Of a stretch of 48,994 nt of DNA, positions 41,709 through 48,994 are shown in pieces. The stretch is from JBKEAR01 sp047972425 (lineage in GTDB: Bacteria > Pseudomonadota > Alphaproteobacteria > JBKEAR01). The DNA is taken from assembly GCA_047972425.1 (NCBI GenBank), contig JBKEAR010000008.1, forward strand, positions 1 to 48,994, given 5' to 3'. A program made the translations under genes and the position numbers. The notes under the pieces were generated by a model. The model was given only the letters and a program-made list of their open reading frames with translations. It was not told the DNA's origin and did not search any database. Each line of letters begins with the position of its first letter. The stretch's first letter is position 1.

Positions 41709-41737
41709 AAAAAAGCAGGGCGAGAACCCTGCTTTTT
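41709..41737. terminator. Bidirectional intrinsic terminator between tyrA and lysA
   Basis: AAAAAGCAGGG and CCCTGCTTTTT pair around CGAGAA. Both convergent genes stop just outside it. Confidence 0.92.
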
Positions 41738-41738
41738 G

Positions 41739-42986
41739 TTATGGTATTATATCTAAATCGATAATATCTTCAATGGGTAAGATTTTACGAATAATATGGT
41801 ATTTATTGCCATCTACCAAAATTTCGGCAATTATCGGGCGGCTATTATAGCTATTGCCCATTACCGCACCATAAGCACCGGCAGTTCTAAAGGCAACCAA
41901 ATGGCCTTCTTTAATGGCTTCTAATAAATAATCTTTGGCAAATAAATCGGTACTTTCGCAAATAGGGCCTACAACATCCACTTTGCGTTTTTCGCCTTCT
42001 ATCATATCCACCGGGATGATTGTATGTTGCGATTTATAAATGGCAGGCCGTGCAAGGTCGTTCATGCCTGCATCTAAGATAACAAATTCTTTACCGTCCC
42101 CTTGTTTATTGTAAATCACTTTAGATACCATGATGCCCGCATTACCCGCAATCATGCGCCCGGGTTCCACAATGATTTCGCAACCGGTTAGTTCTTGAAT
42201 ATGCTTAGCCGCATTGCCCCATTCATTGGGTAGTAAATGGGCTTGGTTATCATAATAAGGGATACCCAAACCACCACCCAAATCAAAAGAAGGGACATCG
42301 TAACCTTTGCTTTTGAGTTTTTCTATCAAATCGCCCACCACAGCCCAAGCTGCTGCAAATGGCTCAACTGTGGGTATTTGCGAGCCAATATGGGTAGCCA
42401 AACCAATAGTTTTTAAATGGGGGCTAGATGACGCATAGCTATATAAGCTTTCGGCTTTATCCACCGAAATACCAAATTTATTTTCTTTTGTACCAGTGGT
42501 AATATCTTTTAATGTACCGGCATCAACATCGGGGTTCACCCGAAAAGCAATAGGTGCAACCAGCCCTAAATTTTGGGCAACGGATTCTATGGTGTAAAGC
42601 TCGTTTTCGGATTCCACATTAATTTGTTTAATTTTTGTGTGGAGGGCAAATTCAATATCCGCAGCTGTTTTTGCCACACCCGAAAAGATAATTTTATTAG
42701 GCGCAATACCGGCTTTTAATGCCCGTTTAATTTCCCCAACCGATACAGTATCGGCACCCAAGCCGGCATCGCCCAAAATTTTAAGTACAGCCAAATTAGA
42801 GTTTGTTTTTACCGCAAAGGCAATAAGGGCATTGGTACCATCTAAGGCCTGTTTAAGTATGTTGGCATGGTGCAATAATGTGGCTTTAGAATAAACGTAA
42901 AAAGGGGTGGGGATATCTTGTGCAATATTATTTATTGCAATTTCTTCGGCAAAAAGATGATTATCTTTATAAGTGAAATGATCCAT
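41739..42986 (-). CDS. lysA: Diaminopimelate decarboxylase
   Basis: LysA makes L-lysine from meso-diaminopimelate with PLP, the last lysine step. The 415 residues show PLP Lys in FAVKTNSN, the HIGSQ phosphate motif, GGGLGIPY, the EPGRMIAGNAG block and the substrate-side CESTD. It lies downstream of argH and a small lipoprotein gene on the same strand, a conserved alphaproteobacterial order. The start ATG at 42986 has a weak AGGAT site. The terminator shared with tyrA ends the unit. Confidence 0.96.
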   Translation of the reverse strand: MDHFTYKDNHLFAEEIAINNIAQDIPTPFYVYSKATLLHHANILKQALDGTNALIAFAVKTNSNLAVLKILGDAGLGADTVSVGEIKRALKAGIAPNKIIFSGVAKTAADIEFALHTKIKQINVESENELYTIESVAQNLGLVAPIAFRVNPDVDAGTLKDITTGTKENKFGISVDKAESLYSYASSSPHLKTIGLATHIGSQIPTVEPFAAAWAVVGDLIEKLKSKGYDVPSFDLGGGLGIPYYDNQAHLLPNEWGNAAKHIQELTGCEIIVEPGRMIAGNAGIMVSKVIYNKQGDGKEFVILDAGMNDLARPAIYKSQHTIIPVDMIEGEKRKVDVVGPICESTDLFAKDYLLEAIKEGHLVAFRTAGAYGAVMGNSYNSRPIIAEILVDGNKYHIIRKILPIEDIIDLDIIP

Positions 42987-43035
42987 AATTTATCCTATAT
43001 TCTCAAAAACATTATTGGTTGATTAATCTACTTAT

Positions 43036-43146
43036 CTATTTTGCCTTTTGACCATAGGGAATATTTTGGGGGGCACCATCTTTACCACAGGCCGAAACCA
43101 TAGTAAGGCTTGATAAAATAACGAATATTGCAAATGCTTTTTTCAT
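43036..43146 (-). CDS. lptM: Small LptM-like lipoprotein
   Basis: This 36-residue gene was read directly from the sequence. It starts MKKAFAIFVILSSLTMVSAC, with lipobox VSAC and lipidated Cys20, then GKDGAPQNIPYGQKAK. LptM (YifL) helps mature the LptD beta-barrel in the outer membrane. The size, the lipobox and the position between argH and lysA match the conserved argH-lptM-lysA order. AAGGAAT precedes the ATG. The call rests mainly on position, because the mature part is so short. Confidence 0.82.
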   Translation of the reverse strand: MKKAFAIFVILSSLTMVSACGKDGAPQNIPYGQKAK

Positions 43147-43157
43147 GTTGAAATTCC

Positions 43158-44558
43158 TTATAAATAATCTTTTTTGGCTTGTTTTGCGGCTTTTAATACA
43201 TTATCGGGGGCGGTACCGCCGTAAGATATGCGCGATGATACCGAGTTTTCGACCCCTAAAACATTAAATATATCTGGAGTGATTTGCGGTTCAACGGACT
43301 GCATATCGGCAAGTGTAAGCTCATGGAGTTGGCAATTTTTATCCTCGGCTATTTTTACAAGAGCTCCGGTGATATGATGGGCTTGGCGAAACGGAATATT
43401 GAGCGCACGCACACACCAATCGGCTAAATCGGTTGCGGTAGAAAACCCGTGGGCGGCGGCTTTTTTAAGCTGCTCTTCATTGTAACTTGCGCCTTCCATT
43501 TGCCGTGCCATCACCTCGATAGATAACATAATGGTTTTATGGGCATCGAATATCGGTTCTTTATCCTCTTGCATATCTTTACCATAGGCGAGGGGCAGGC
43601 CTTTCATTACGGTAACCAAATTGACATAATCCCCCAAAACACGCCCCACGCGCGCGCGGATAAGCTCGGCGGCATCGGGGTTGCGTTTTTGTGGCATAAT
43701 GGATGAGCCGGTGGAATAATCATCGCCAAGGCGAATGAAGTTAAATTGGGCAGATGACCATATCACAAGCTCCTCAGCCATGCGCGAAAGATGGGTAGCA
43801 CATAAGGTGAGTACGGACATATACTCAATAGCAAAGTCGCGATCCGAAACACTATCAAGGGAGTTTTTGGTTGGCTCGTCAAAGCCCATGAGTTGCGATG
43901 TTAAGTGGCGGTCAATCGCAAAGCCCGTACCGGCTAAGGCTGCAGCACCTAGGGGGTTTTGGTTGAGGCGTTTGCGGCAATCTTGCGCACGGCTACGGTC
44001 ACGATTAAACATCTCTACAAAGGCTAACATCCAATGGCCTAAAGTGATGGGTTGGGCAACCTGCAAATGGGTAAAGCCGGGCATAACGATATTATAATAT
44101 TTTTCGGCTTCTGCAATTAAAACATCTTGTAAAATTTTAAGGTTTGCATCAAAAGCATCAATGGCATCGCGTACCCAAAGGCGTAAATCGAGTGCCACTT
44201 GGTCGTTACGCGAGCGGGCAGTGTGCAAGCGCCCCGCAGCATCGCCAATTAGCTCTTTTAAGCGGCTTTCGATATTCATATGAATATCCTCTAAATCACG
44301 GCGAAAGGTAAATTGGCCCCCCTTAATCTCGGCCTCAATTTGTTTTAAGCCATGGGTTATGGCCTTAACATCATCGTCGCTTAATACACCAATAGAACCC
44401 AGCATTTTGGCATGGGCGATAGACCCGAATATATCTTGCTTATAGAGTTTTTTATCATAATCAATGGAGGCATTAATCTCTTGCATCAACTCGCTTGGTG
44501 CTGCAGAGAACCGCCCCCCCCACATTTGCGATTTATTTTTGGCTTTAGGCTCGCTCAT
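43158..44558 (-). CDS. argH: Argininosuccinate lyase
   Basis: ArgH splits argininosuccinate into arginine and fumarate. The 466 residues have MWGGRFSAAPSELM at the start, RLHTARSRNDQVALDLRLW, TGFTHLQVAQP-type substrate helix and the signature GSSIMPQKRNPD. It is the first gene of the argH-lptM-lysA run on the minus strand. The start at 44558 is ATG. The upstream gap to 44640 holds nothing else of note. Confidence 0.97.
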   Translation of the reverse strand: MSEPKAKNKSQMWGGRFSAAPSELMQEINASIDYDKKLYKQDIFGSIAHAKMLGSIGVLSDDDVKAITHGLKQIEAEIKGGQFTFRRDLEDIHMNIESRLKELIGDAAGRLHTARSRNDQVALDLRLWVRDAIDAFDANLKILQDVLIAEAEKYYNIVMPGFTHLQVAQPITLGHWMLAFVEMFNRDRSRAQDCRKRLNQNPLGAAALAGTGFAIDRHLTSQLMGFDEPTKNSLDSVSDRDFAIEYMSVLTLCATHLSRMAEELVIWSSAQFNFIRLGDDYSTGSSIMPQKRNPDAAELIRARVGRVLGDYVNLVTVMKGLPLAYGKDMQEDKEPIFDAHKTIMLSIEVMARQMEGASYNEEQLKKAAAHGFSTATDLADWCVRALNIPFRQAHHITGALVKIAEDKNCQLHELTLADMQSVEPQITPDIFNVLGVENSVSSRISYGGTAPDNVLKAAKQAKKDYL

Positions 44559-44637
44559 TAAACTATCATCCTTGGTTATGGGTATTTATTTTCGGGTTAT
44601 AATAATCTATATATTTATAATAATAAAGAGGGGATAT

Positions 44638-44673
44638 AAAAAAACGCTATTCTTATTTTTAAGAATAGCGTTT
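44638..44673 (-). terminator. Intrinsic terminator of the 44766-45053 transcript
   Basis: AAACGCTATTCTTA (44642-44655) and TAAGAATAGCGTTT (44660-44673) form a 14-bp stem with a TTTT loop. On the minus strand a run of T follows, so it ends minus-strand transcription. Confidence 0.9.
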
Positions 44674-44713
44674 ATATGAAATTTGACGAATTATCGTCTT
44701 GATCTTGTAGCAT
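44672..44713 (-). CDS. Possible 13-residue micro-ORF
   Basis: AAGGGG lies 5-10 nt before ATG at 44711-44713, and the frame reads MLQDQDDNSSNFI then TAA. It sits between the small gene at 44766 and the terminator. It could be a tiny protein or an accident of a structured 3' region. No homology can be judged at this length. Confidence 0.3.
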   Translation of the reverse strand: MLQDQDDNSSNFI

Positions 44714-44721
44714 GGTAACCC

Positions 44722-44762
44722 CTTAATATTTTAGTGAAAATTAAATCGTCTAAAATATTAAG
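44722..44762. repeat. Perfect 13-bp inverted repeat after the small gene
   Basis: CTTAATATTTTAG (44722-44734) and CTAAAATATTAAG (44750-44762) are perfect complements over a 15-nt loop. A second small hairpin, GACGA/TCGTC, lies at 44685-44698. Together with the terminator they make the whole 3' region of the transcript highly structured. Confidence 0.85.
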
Positions 44763-44765
44763 TAA

Positions 44766-45053
44766 TTAAGCGTTTGCTAATTTACGTGCTTTAACCGATG
44801 CAGTATTGGCAACTTCAATATCAACATTTGCACTAGCGGCCAATGTTTTGGCTTTAAGGGCTGTGTTTGCTTTCCATGCTTTAAGAGCAGAAAGATTTAA
44901 CGGAACAATCTCACCATTTTTAATGGCATTGTCTTCGACTTTCCACTGATTTAACACATCAAGGTTAAATGGTGCAAAAGCTTCTGGCTCACGAACAACA
45001 GTTGCTTTGTTGTTAAATAAATTTTTAAAAAATACAAATCCTAATTCAAACAT
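44766..45053 (-). CDS. Small protein with internal repeat, unknown function
   Basis: I recognise no family. The 95 residues start with a hydrophobic stretch (MFELGFVFFKNLF) and then contain the pattern P-x-N-L-x-x-L-x-x-W-K twice, at residues 28-38 and 51-61, a 23-residue spacing. The C-terminal third is rich in Ala and Lys and could form an amphipathic helix (LKAKTLAASANVDIEVANTASVKARKLANA). AAGGAG lies 8 nt before the ATG, so it is surely translated. Its transcript carries two hairpins and a strong terminator. A membrane- or polymer-surface protein is conceivable but unproven. Confidence 0.75.
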   Translation of the reverse strand: MFELGFVFFKNLFNNKATVVREPEAFAPFNLDVLNQWKVEDNAIKNGEIVPLNLSALKAWKANTALKAKTLAASANVDIEVANTASVKARKLANA

Positions 45054-45383
45054 ATTTTATCTCCTTATCTTGTAGAAAATTATTTAGGGGTTTTTCTCTA
45101 CGGTCTCAATATAGGTATATTCATCAAAAAATAAAAACGCAAAGATTACAAATCACCTATGCGCTTTATGCAAACCTAGTTAAATTAAAGTTAATAGTAT
45201 AAAAAGTATTTAATATCAAATAGATAAAATATATAAAAGTGAATATATTTTTCTAATTATGGCATTTGTGTGATGCGTTTTTTGCATTTCTGTGTGTTTA
45301 TATTATTTTTTTATATGCTTTATCTTGACTGAAAATCGTTATAAAATCCGTTTATGATTATAAATTAAAAAGTTGAATAGATA
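45054..45383. other. Intergenic region between divergent small gene and pepP
   Basis: These 330 bases are very AT-rich and hold no open frame of note. TTGACT at 45325-45330 could be a -35 box for pepP, but no -10 box is at the right distance. A TAAATTAAAGTTAA tract lies near 45180-45193. Nothing else is recognisable. Confidence 0.4.
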
Positions 45384-47264
45384 ATGAAACAAGATATTAT
45401 ACGCGGTTTTGCAACAGCATTTACAGCACCAAAAATAGTTGATATAACACCGATATATGCGGCATTTCAGATAGATAACCATGATGAATATTTAATAGAG
45501 AGCATGCGCAAAGCCCCCAATGATGGGCTTAAACAATATGACGCAGCCCGTTTAACGGCATTGCAATCGCAGCTTAAAGATAACGAATATTTATATATAA
45601 GCAAATCGGGGCGTTGGCCGGGTGAATATGTTGCCCGCTCAGAAGAATATTTATGGTGGATAAGCGGATTTAGCGGATCTGCCGGGGCATGCATCATTGG
45701 TAAAAACCGGGCTTTGTTATTTACCGATGGCCGATATACAATCCAAGCGGCTAAGCAATCACCGCATTTTGAGCAAATAGGCATAGAAGATCAATCGGCT
45801 ATCAGCTGGCTTAAAGATAATACAACCGATAATGATGTGCTGTTATTTAATGCCCATGCTTTGGCCTATGATAGCTACCAAAAAATGCAATCTGCACTTT
45901 CGTTATCACTTAAGGCTTTATATAATTTTAACTTATTAAATGATTTATGGCAAAATCGTTTGCCCGACCCCATAGGCCCCATATGGCATCATCGGCGTAA
46001 ATATGCGGGTGTAGAAGTAACGGAAAAAATAGCTTACTACCAAGAAAAATTATCCCAAGAATCATGCGATGGTTATATTATTACCCAGCCCGAAAATATC
46101 GCTTGGTTGCTAAATATTCGTGGGTGCGATATTGCCGATACCCCCATACCGCTTACTTTTGCGGTTGTATGGCAAAACGGTAAAGTAGATTGGTATGTGG
46201 ATAAAAGGCGTTTAACCCAAAAGGCCATAGATGATTTAGCCGATATTGTCGATTTTTATGCGCCAGAGCAATTATATCAGTATGATTTTTCTGATTATGA
46301 AATGGGCTATAATTTACAAACAGCAACAGTTGCCATTGTGGATTTATTGGGCAACGGTGCTAAAGCATTGAGCGACCCTGCCTTATTACCGAAAGCGCAA
46401 AAAAACATTACCGAGCAAGAGGGCATGAAAGAAGCCCATATTATTGATGGCGTTGCCATGGTAAAATTTTTATATTGGTTAGAGACCGAAGTACCCAAAG
46501 GTAATGTAACCGAGCTGGATGCAGCCAATAAAATTAACGATTTACGGCAAGAAAATAACTTATGCCCAACGGTGAGTTTTGAGAGCATATCGGCCTTTGG
46601 TGCTAATGCCGCTTTACCCCATTATCGGGTTAGTGCAGAGAGTAATCGGCTATTATCCCCCGATGAAATTTATTTGATTGATAGTGGTGGGCAATATGTT
46701 ATGGGGACAACCGATATTACCCGTACTATTAAAATCGGCACAGCAACGGCCGAAGAAAAAACCGCTTTTACTTTAGTGCTTAAAGGGCTGATACAGCTAT
46801 TTAATACCCGATTTAGCGGGGGCACAACAGGCGATAAGCTCGATGCCATTGCCCGCCAGCCTTTGTTAGATAAGGGTATGAATTATAATCATGGTACCGG
46901 CCATGGTGTGGGCTGTTATTTGGGCGTGCATGAAGGCCCGCAATCGATATCGCCACGGGGGAGCAATGTAGCCATAGATGCCAATATGGTATGTTCTATT
47001 GAGCCGGGTTATTATAAAGAGGGGCATTTTGGTATTCGTATTGAGAATTTAGCTATTGTGAAATCAGCCTATAAACAAAATCATTTTTGTAATTTAACTT
47101 ACTGCCCCATCGATGTACGGCTGATTGATGTTTCAATGCTCAGCCAAATAGAGCGCGATTGGCTCAATGATTATCATCGTAAGGTACGGGAAAATCTTTT
47201 GTATTTTGTTCAGGGCGATCGGGGTGTTAAAGATTATTTATTGCGGGCAACAAGGGTGATTTAA
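45384..47264 (+). CDS. pepP: Xaa-Pro aminopeptidase (M24B family)
   Basis: This metallopeptidase removes N-terminal residues before proline. The 626 residues make the long, three-domain form: two creatinase-type N-terminal domains (about 30-340) and a pita-bread catalytic domain (about 345-570), then a short C-terminal tail. Metal ligands are visible: Asp in LIDSGGQY and in TTDITRT, His in HGTGHGVG, Glu in SIEPGYY and Glu in GIRIENL. It is probably cytoplasmic, as no signal peptide is seen. The cobalamin adenosyltransferase gene follows after 3 nt. Confidence 0.95.
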   Translation: MKQDIIRGFATAFTAPKIVDITPIYAAFQIDNHDEYLIESMRKAPNDGLKQYDAARLTALQSQLKDNEYLYISKSGRWPGEYVARSEEYLWWISGFSGSAGACIIGKNRALLFTDGRYTIQAAKQSPHFEQIGIEDQSAISWLKDNTTDNDVLLFNAHALAYDSYQKMQSALSLSLKALYNFNLLNDLWQNRLPDPIGPIWHHRRKYAGVEVTEKIAYYQEKLSQESCDGYIITQPENIAWLLNIRGCDIADTPIPLTFAVVWQNGKVDWYVDKRRLTQKAIDDLADIVDFYAPEQLYQYDFSDYEMGYNLQTATVAIVDLLGNGAKALSDPALLPKAQKNITEQEGMKEAHIIDGVAMVKFLYWLETEVPKGNVTELDAANKINDLRQENNLCPTVSFESISAFGANAALPHYRVSAESNRLLSPDEIYLIDSGGQYVMGTTDITRTIKIGTATAEEKTAFTLVLKGLIQLFNTRFSGGTTGDKLDAIARQPLLDKGMNYNHGTGHGVGCYLGVHEGPQSISPRGSNVAIDANMVCSIEPGYYKEGHFGIRIENLAIVKSAYKQNHFCNLTYCPIDVRLIDVSMLSQIERDWLNDYHRKVRENLLYFVQGDRGVKDYLLRATRVI

Positions 47265-47267
47265 CCG

Positions 47268-47816
47268 ATGAAAATCTATACAAAAACAGGCGATAAAGGT
47301 CGCTCGACATCGGTTGATGGCCGGCGCCGACCGAAGTCCGACATGATATTTGCAGTGGAAGGGCAAATAGATGAACTCAATAGCTATATTGGTTTAGTTT
47401 TGGCTGTGGGTAAGGATTTAGATGCGCATAATCGGGCTTTTTTGCAAAATTTGCAGCATCAGCTATTTAATATCGGAGCCCATTTTTGGAAGGCGGCAGG
47501 GAGTGAAGAAATCACCGGGGCGATGATTACAGCACTCGAACAAGAGATTGATCGGCTATCAGATGATTTGCCGCCATTAGAAAATTTCATCTTACCCGGG
47601 GGGAATATCACCAGTGCTCAAATCCATATTGCGCGGGCAGAGTGCCGCAAGTTAGAGCGCCTAATGGTGCGCTTTCATGAACAAGAGCCTGTGGATATTT
47701 TATGCTTGCAATATATCAATCGGTTGTCGGATTATTTTTTCACTTTAGCCAGATATTGCAACAATAAAGGGCAAGGTGATATTTTGTGGAATAAGGATTT
47801 TCAACAACCAAAATAA
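47268..47816 (+). CDS. Cob(I)alamin adenosyltransferase, PduO type
   Basis: The enzyme makes adenosylcobalamin from cob(I)alamin and ATP. The 182 residues start KIYTKTGDKGRSTSVDG (the ATP-binding motif of the PduO family), followed by EGQIDELNSYIGLV and the late RAECRKLERLMVRF. It is three bases after the pepP stop, so co-transcription is likely. No cobalamin biosynthesis gene or riboswitch is seen in the window. Confidence 0.95.
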   Translation: MKIYTKTGDKGRSTSVDGRRRPKSDMIFAVEGQIDELNSYIGLVLAVGKDLDAHNRAFLQNLQHQLFNIGAHFWKAAGSEEITGAMITALEQEIDRLSDDLPPLENFILPGGNITSAQIHIARAECRKLERLMVRFHEQEPVDILCLQYINRLSDYFFTLARYCNNKGQGDILWNKDFQQPK

Positions 47817-47963
47817 TCCCAAAATATCCATTTTAAAGATAGTTTTAGCCGCGGATTTTATGCTTGTTGATGCAAATTTAATGGCTAATTTCATCGGTTA
47901 ATCGGTCAATTTTTTATTATTGGCGGATAATCTGGGATAATTTGGGCTTTTTATGGCTCAAAA

Positions 47964-48113
47964 TTACGGCTTTTTCTTAATGGCAGAGCGATTAAGGTTG
48001 CGTTTTTTCTGCTGCTCGGTTCTCTTACGTAGGTTCGCTTTTAGGCGCTCAGCCTCTTTTTCAAACTTCTGTTTGCGCTCAATTTCCTTTTGTTTTGTAA
48101 TATTTGTCGCCAT
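47964..48113 (-). CDS. Small basic protein of 49 residues
   Basis: Read directly from the sequence: ATG at 48111-48113 after GGGGGA, ending TAA at 47964-47966. It is rich in Lys, Arg and Glu (KEIERKQKFEKEAERLKANL, then RKRTEQQKKRNLNRSAIKKKP) and should form one long helix. Alphaproteobacteria often carry a protein of this shape with an ANLRKRK-like core; its function is unknown. The stretch 47817-47963 between it and the adenosyltransferase gene shows nothing I can name. Confidence 0.7.
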   Translation of the reverse strand: MATNITKQKEIERKQKFEKEAERLKANLRKRTEQQKKRNLNRSAIKKKP

Positions 48114-48234
48114 AATTTTCCCCCATGCCTTATTTCTAGCGAGATATATAAAAATCTTCTTGCAATCTCATACTGATATTGTTATATATCGCTACACGAA
48201 ATTTGTAAACCTCTTCGGTTTATCATCTATATTT

Positions 48235-48309
<75 letters not shown>

Positions 48310-48528
48310 GTATTTAAGCCAAAAAATAGAATTATTAGTTATTTTTATTTTCTGTAAAAATTTTCTAAGTCCAAATTAAGTCCAGCAGTTTCCTATTTTT
48401 AGATTTCAATATTTTATATAAACAATAAATTAAATTTTTTTTAAAACTTCCTCGAAACGTCTGGACGGGTCACATCTTATTTGTCATTAGTGTATTTATA
48501 AACTTTTTTCATGTTGAAAGGAACAATA
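48310..48528. other. Intergenic region after tRNA-Thr
   Basis: The 219 bases are AT-rich and hold no open frame of note. A short repeated phrase AAGTCCA occurs twice near 48367-48382. AAAGGA at 48518-48523 is the ribosome site of the next gene. No attachment-site duplication of the tRNA end is seen in the window. Confidence 0.4.
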
Positions 48529-48783
48529 ATGAATAATTTTAATTCTAATACACAATATTTGCAAGACCCGCACGGATTAAAAATCTCTAAGGATAAATAT
48601 TTTGATAAGTGGGTGAGTTTTGTCCAGAATGAGGTAATGAACAATGAAGATGCTTTCAGATATTTTGATGAAGTGTCTAAAGAAAATTTGTATTTACCGT
48701 TAACAGAATGCTCTGAAATTTATAACTATAGAACTTATGAGACTGGTCAACCCCCAAAATATAGTCCAGTTTTAAGTTCGTAA
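48529..48783 (+). pseudogene. Gene of unknown function truncated by an IS3-family element
   Basis: The frame starts at ATG 48529 with AAAGGA upstream and reads MNNFNSNTQYLQDPHGLKIS onward. From about 48738 the coding sequence runs into the IS end, so the last residues (TGQPPKYSPVLSS) are IS-encoded and the natural C-terminus is lost. The first 70 residues match no family I know. The rest of the original gene should lie beyond the IS, outside this window. Confidence 0.7.
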
Positions 48784-48994
48784 TGTTTCATATTTGTTCT
48801 GATGTAATGGGAGATGATTGTGAAGCGTAGCTGAGCAAGCTTCTCCCATTACGTGCATCATCGGCATTGGCGGTTTATAACCTAACGAGCTATGTGGCCG
48901 TATATGATTATAATGATTGCGCCAATCACCGATAATAACTTGCGCTTCCTTAAGTGTATGAAAGACCTCACCATTCAAGCACTCATCTCTCAAC
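48738..48994 (-). mobile_element. IS3-family insertion sequence, right end of window, partial
   Basis: The element begins TGAGACTGGTCAACCCCC at 48738, a TG start with a GC-rich terminal stretch typical of IS3-family ends. The transposase reads towards this end. The other terminus and target duplication are beyond the window. Confidence 0.7.
48772..48994 (-). CDS. IS3-family transposase (OrfB), C-terminal part
   Basis: This is the C-terminal end of a DDE transposase; the reading frame is still open at the window edge, so the gene is cut by the window. RDECLNGEVFHTLKEAQVII and WRNHYNHIRPHSSLGYKPP are the conserved last block of IS3-family integrase domains, containing the catalytic Glu region just upstream. 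The tail after GYKPP is longer than in most members. The TTG at 48991-48993 is an internal codon and not the true start. Confidence 0.93.
   Translation of the reverse strand, partial: LRDECLNGEVFHTLKEAQVIIGDWRNHYNHIRPHSSLGYKPPMPMMHVMGEACSATLHNHLPLHQNKYETLRT

Noticed and set aside
44464..44679. Plus-strand open frame of 71 residues
   Set aside because: It overlaps the start of argH in antisense and runs through the terminator; no ribosome site.

Overview
The window is chromosomal DNA from a low-GC, AT-rich Gram-negative bacterium, most likely an alphaproteobacterium. The evidence is gene content and order: a MarR/OmpR-regulator/histidine-kinase block (PetP/PetR type) divergent from a branched-chain aminotransferase, an alphaproteobacterial SspB with its ClpX-binding tail, metX-metW, chorismate mutase-hisC-tyrA, argH-lptM-lysA, and the small Lys/Arg-rich protein next to tRNA-Thr. 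Nothing seen allows a genus to be named.

Layout. 1-792 has no recognisable gene. It holds a 26-bp tandem array (247-414) and a string of hairpin modules. 793-3015 is a divergent AraC regulator/Tat-exported aldo-keto reductase pair, and 3016-3399 repeats the hairpin modules. 3400-7308 (minus) is petP-like marR, petR-like regulator, histidine kinase, mnmE. 7455-9560 is the branched-chain aminotransferase and an orphan trpB. 9669-11155 is a compressed trio: Vat-type acetyltransferase, csaA, ClbS/DfsB-like protein. 11272-14784 holds a tri-heme cytochrome c peroxidase, sspB and class I fumarase. 14862-18731 holds transport and membrane genes. 18726-21080 is a divergent AraC/alpha-galactosidase pair. 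21137-26350 (minus) holds creD, tenA, a GNAT acetyltransferase, a uracil/xanthine permease and an EamA transporter. 26479-28603 is coaD and a persulfide-type regulon (BigR-like repressor, AhpD-like protein, two YeeE/YedE half-transporters). 28677-35593 is thyX, mgsA, a hairpin cluster, htrA, a DUF1015 gene, a lipoprotein gene and a 5'-nucleotidase fused to LysM. 35734-44558 is amino-acid biosynthesis (metX, metW, chorismate mutase, hisC, tyrA, lysA, lptM, argH) around an MFS transporter. 44672-48113 holds a small repeat protein of unknown function, aminopeptidase P, cobalamin adenosyltransferase and a small basic protein. The end is tRNA-Thr(GGT), then a gene cut by an IS3-family element that runs off the window.

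How the genes fit together: most are housekeeping or biosynthetic genes in short operons, several closed by clear intrinsic terminators. The most unusual signals are these. Two genes (AraC at 793-1692 and GNAT at 23475-23927) have a full family-like N-terminus and a good Shine-Dalgarno sequence but only ATA where the start codon should be. Hairpin cassettes on both sides of the AraC/AKR pair keep their base pairing while their stem sequences differ. A short gene at 44766-45053 has an internal repeat and a strongly structured 3' region. No complete new defence or mobile system was found.
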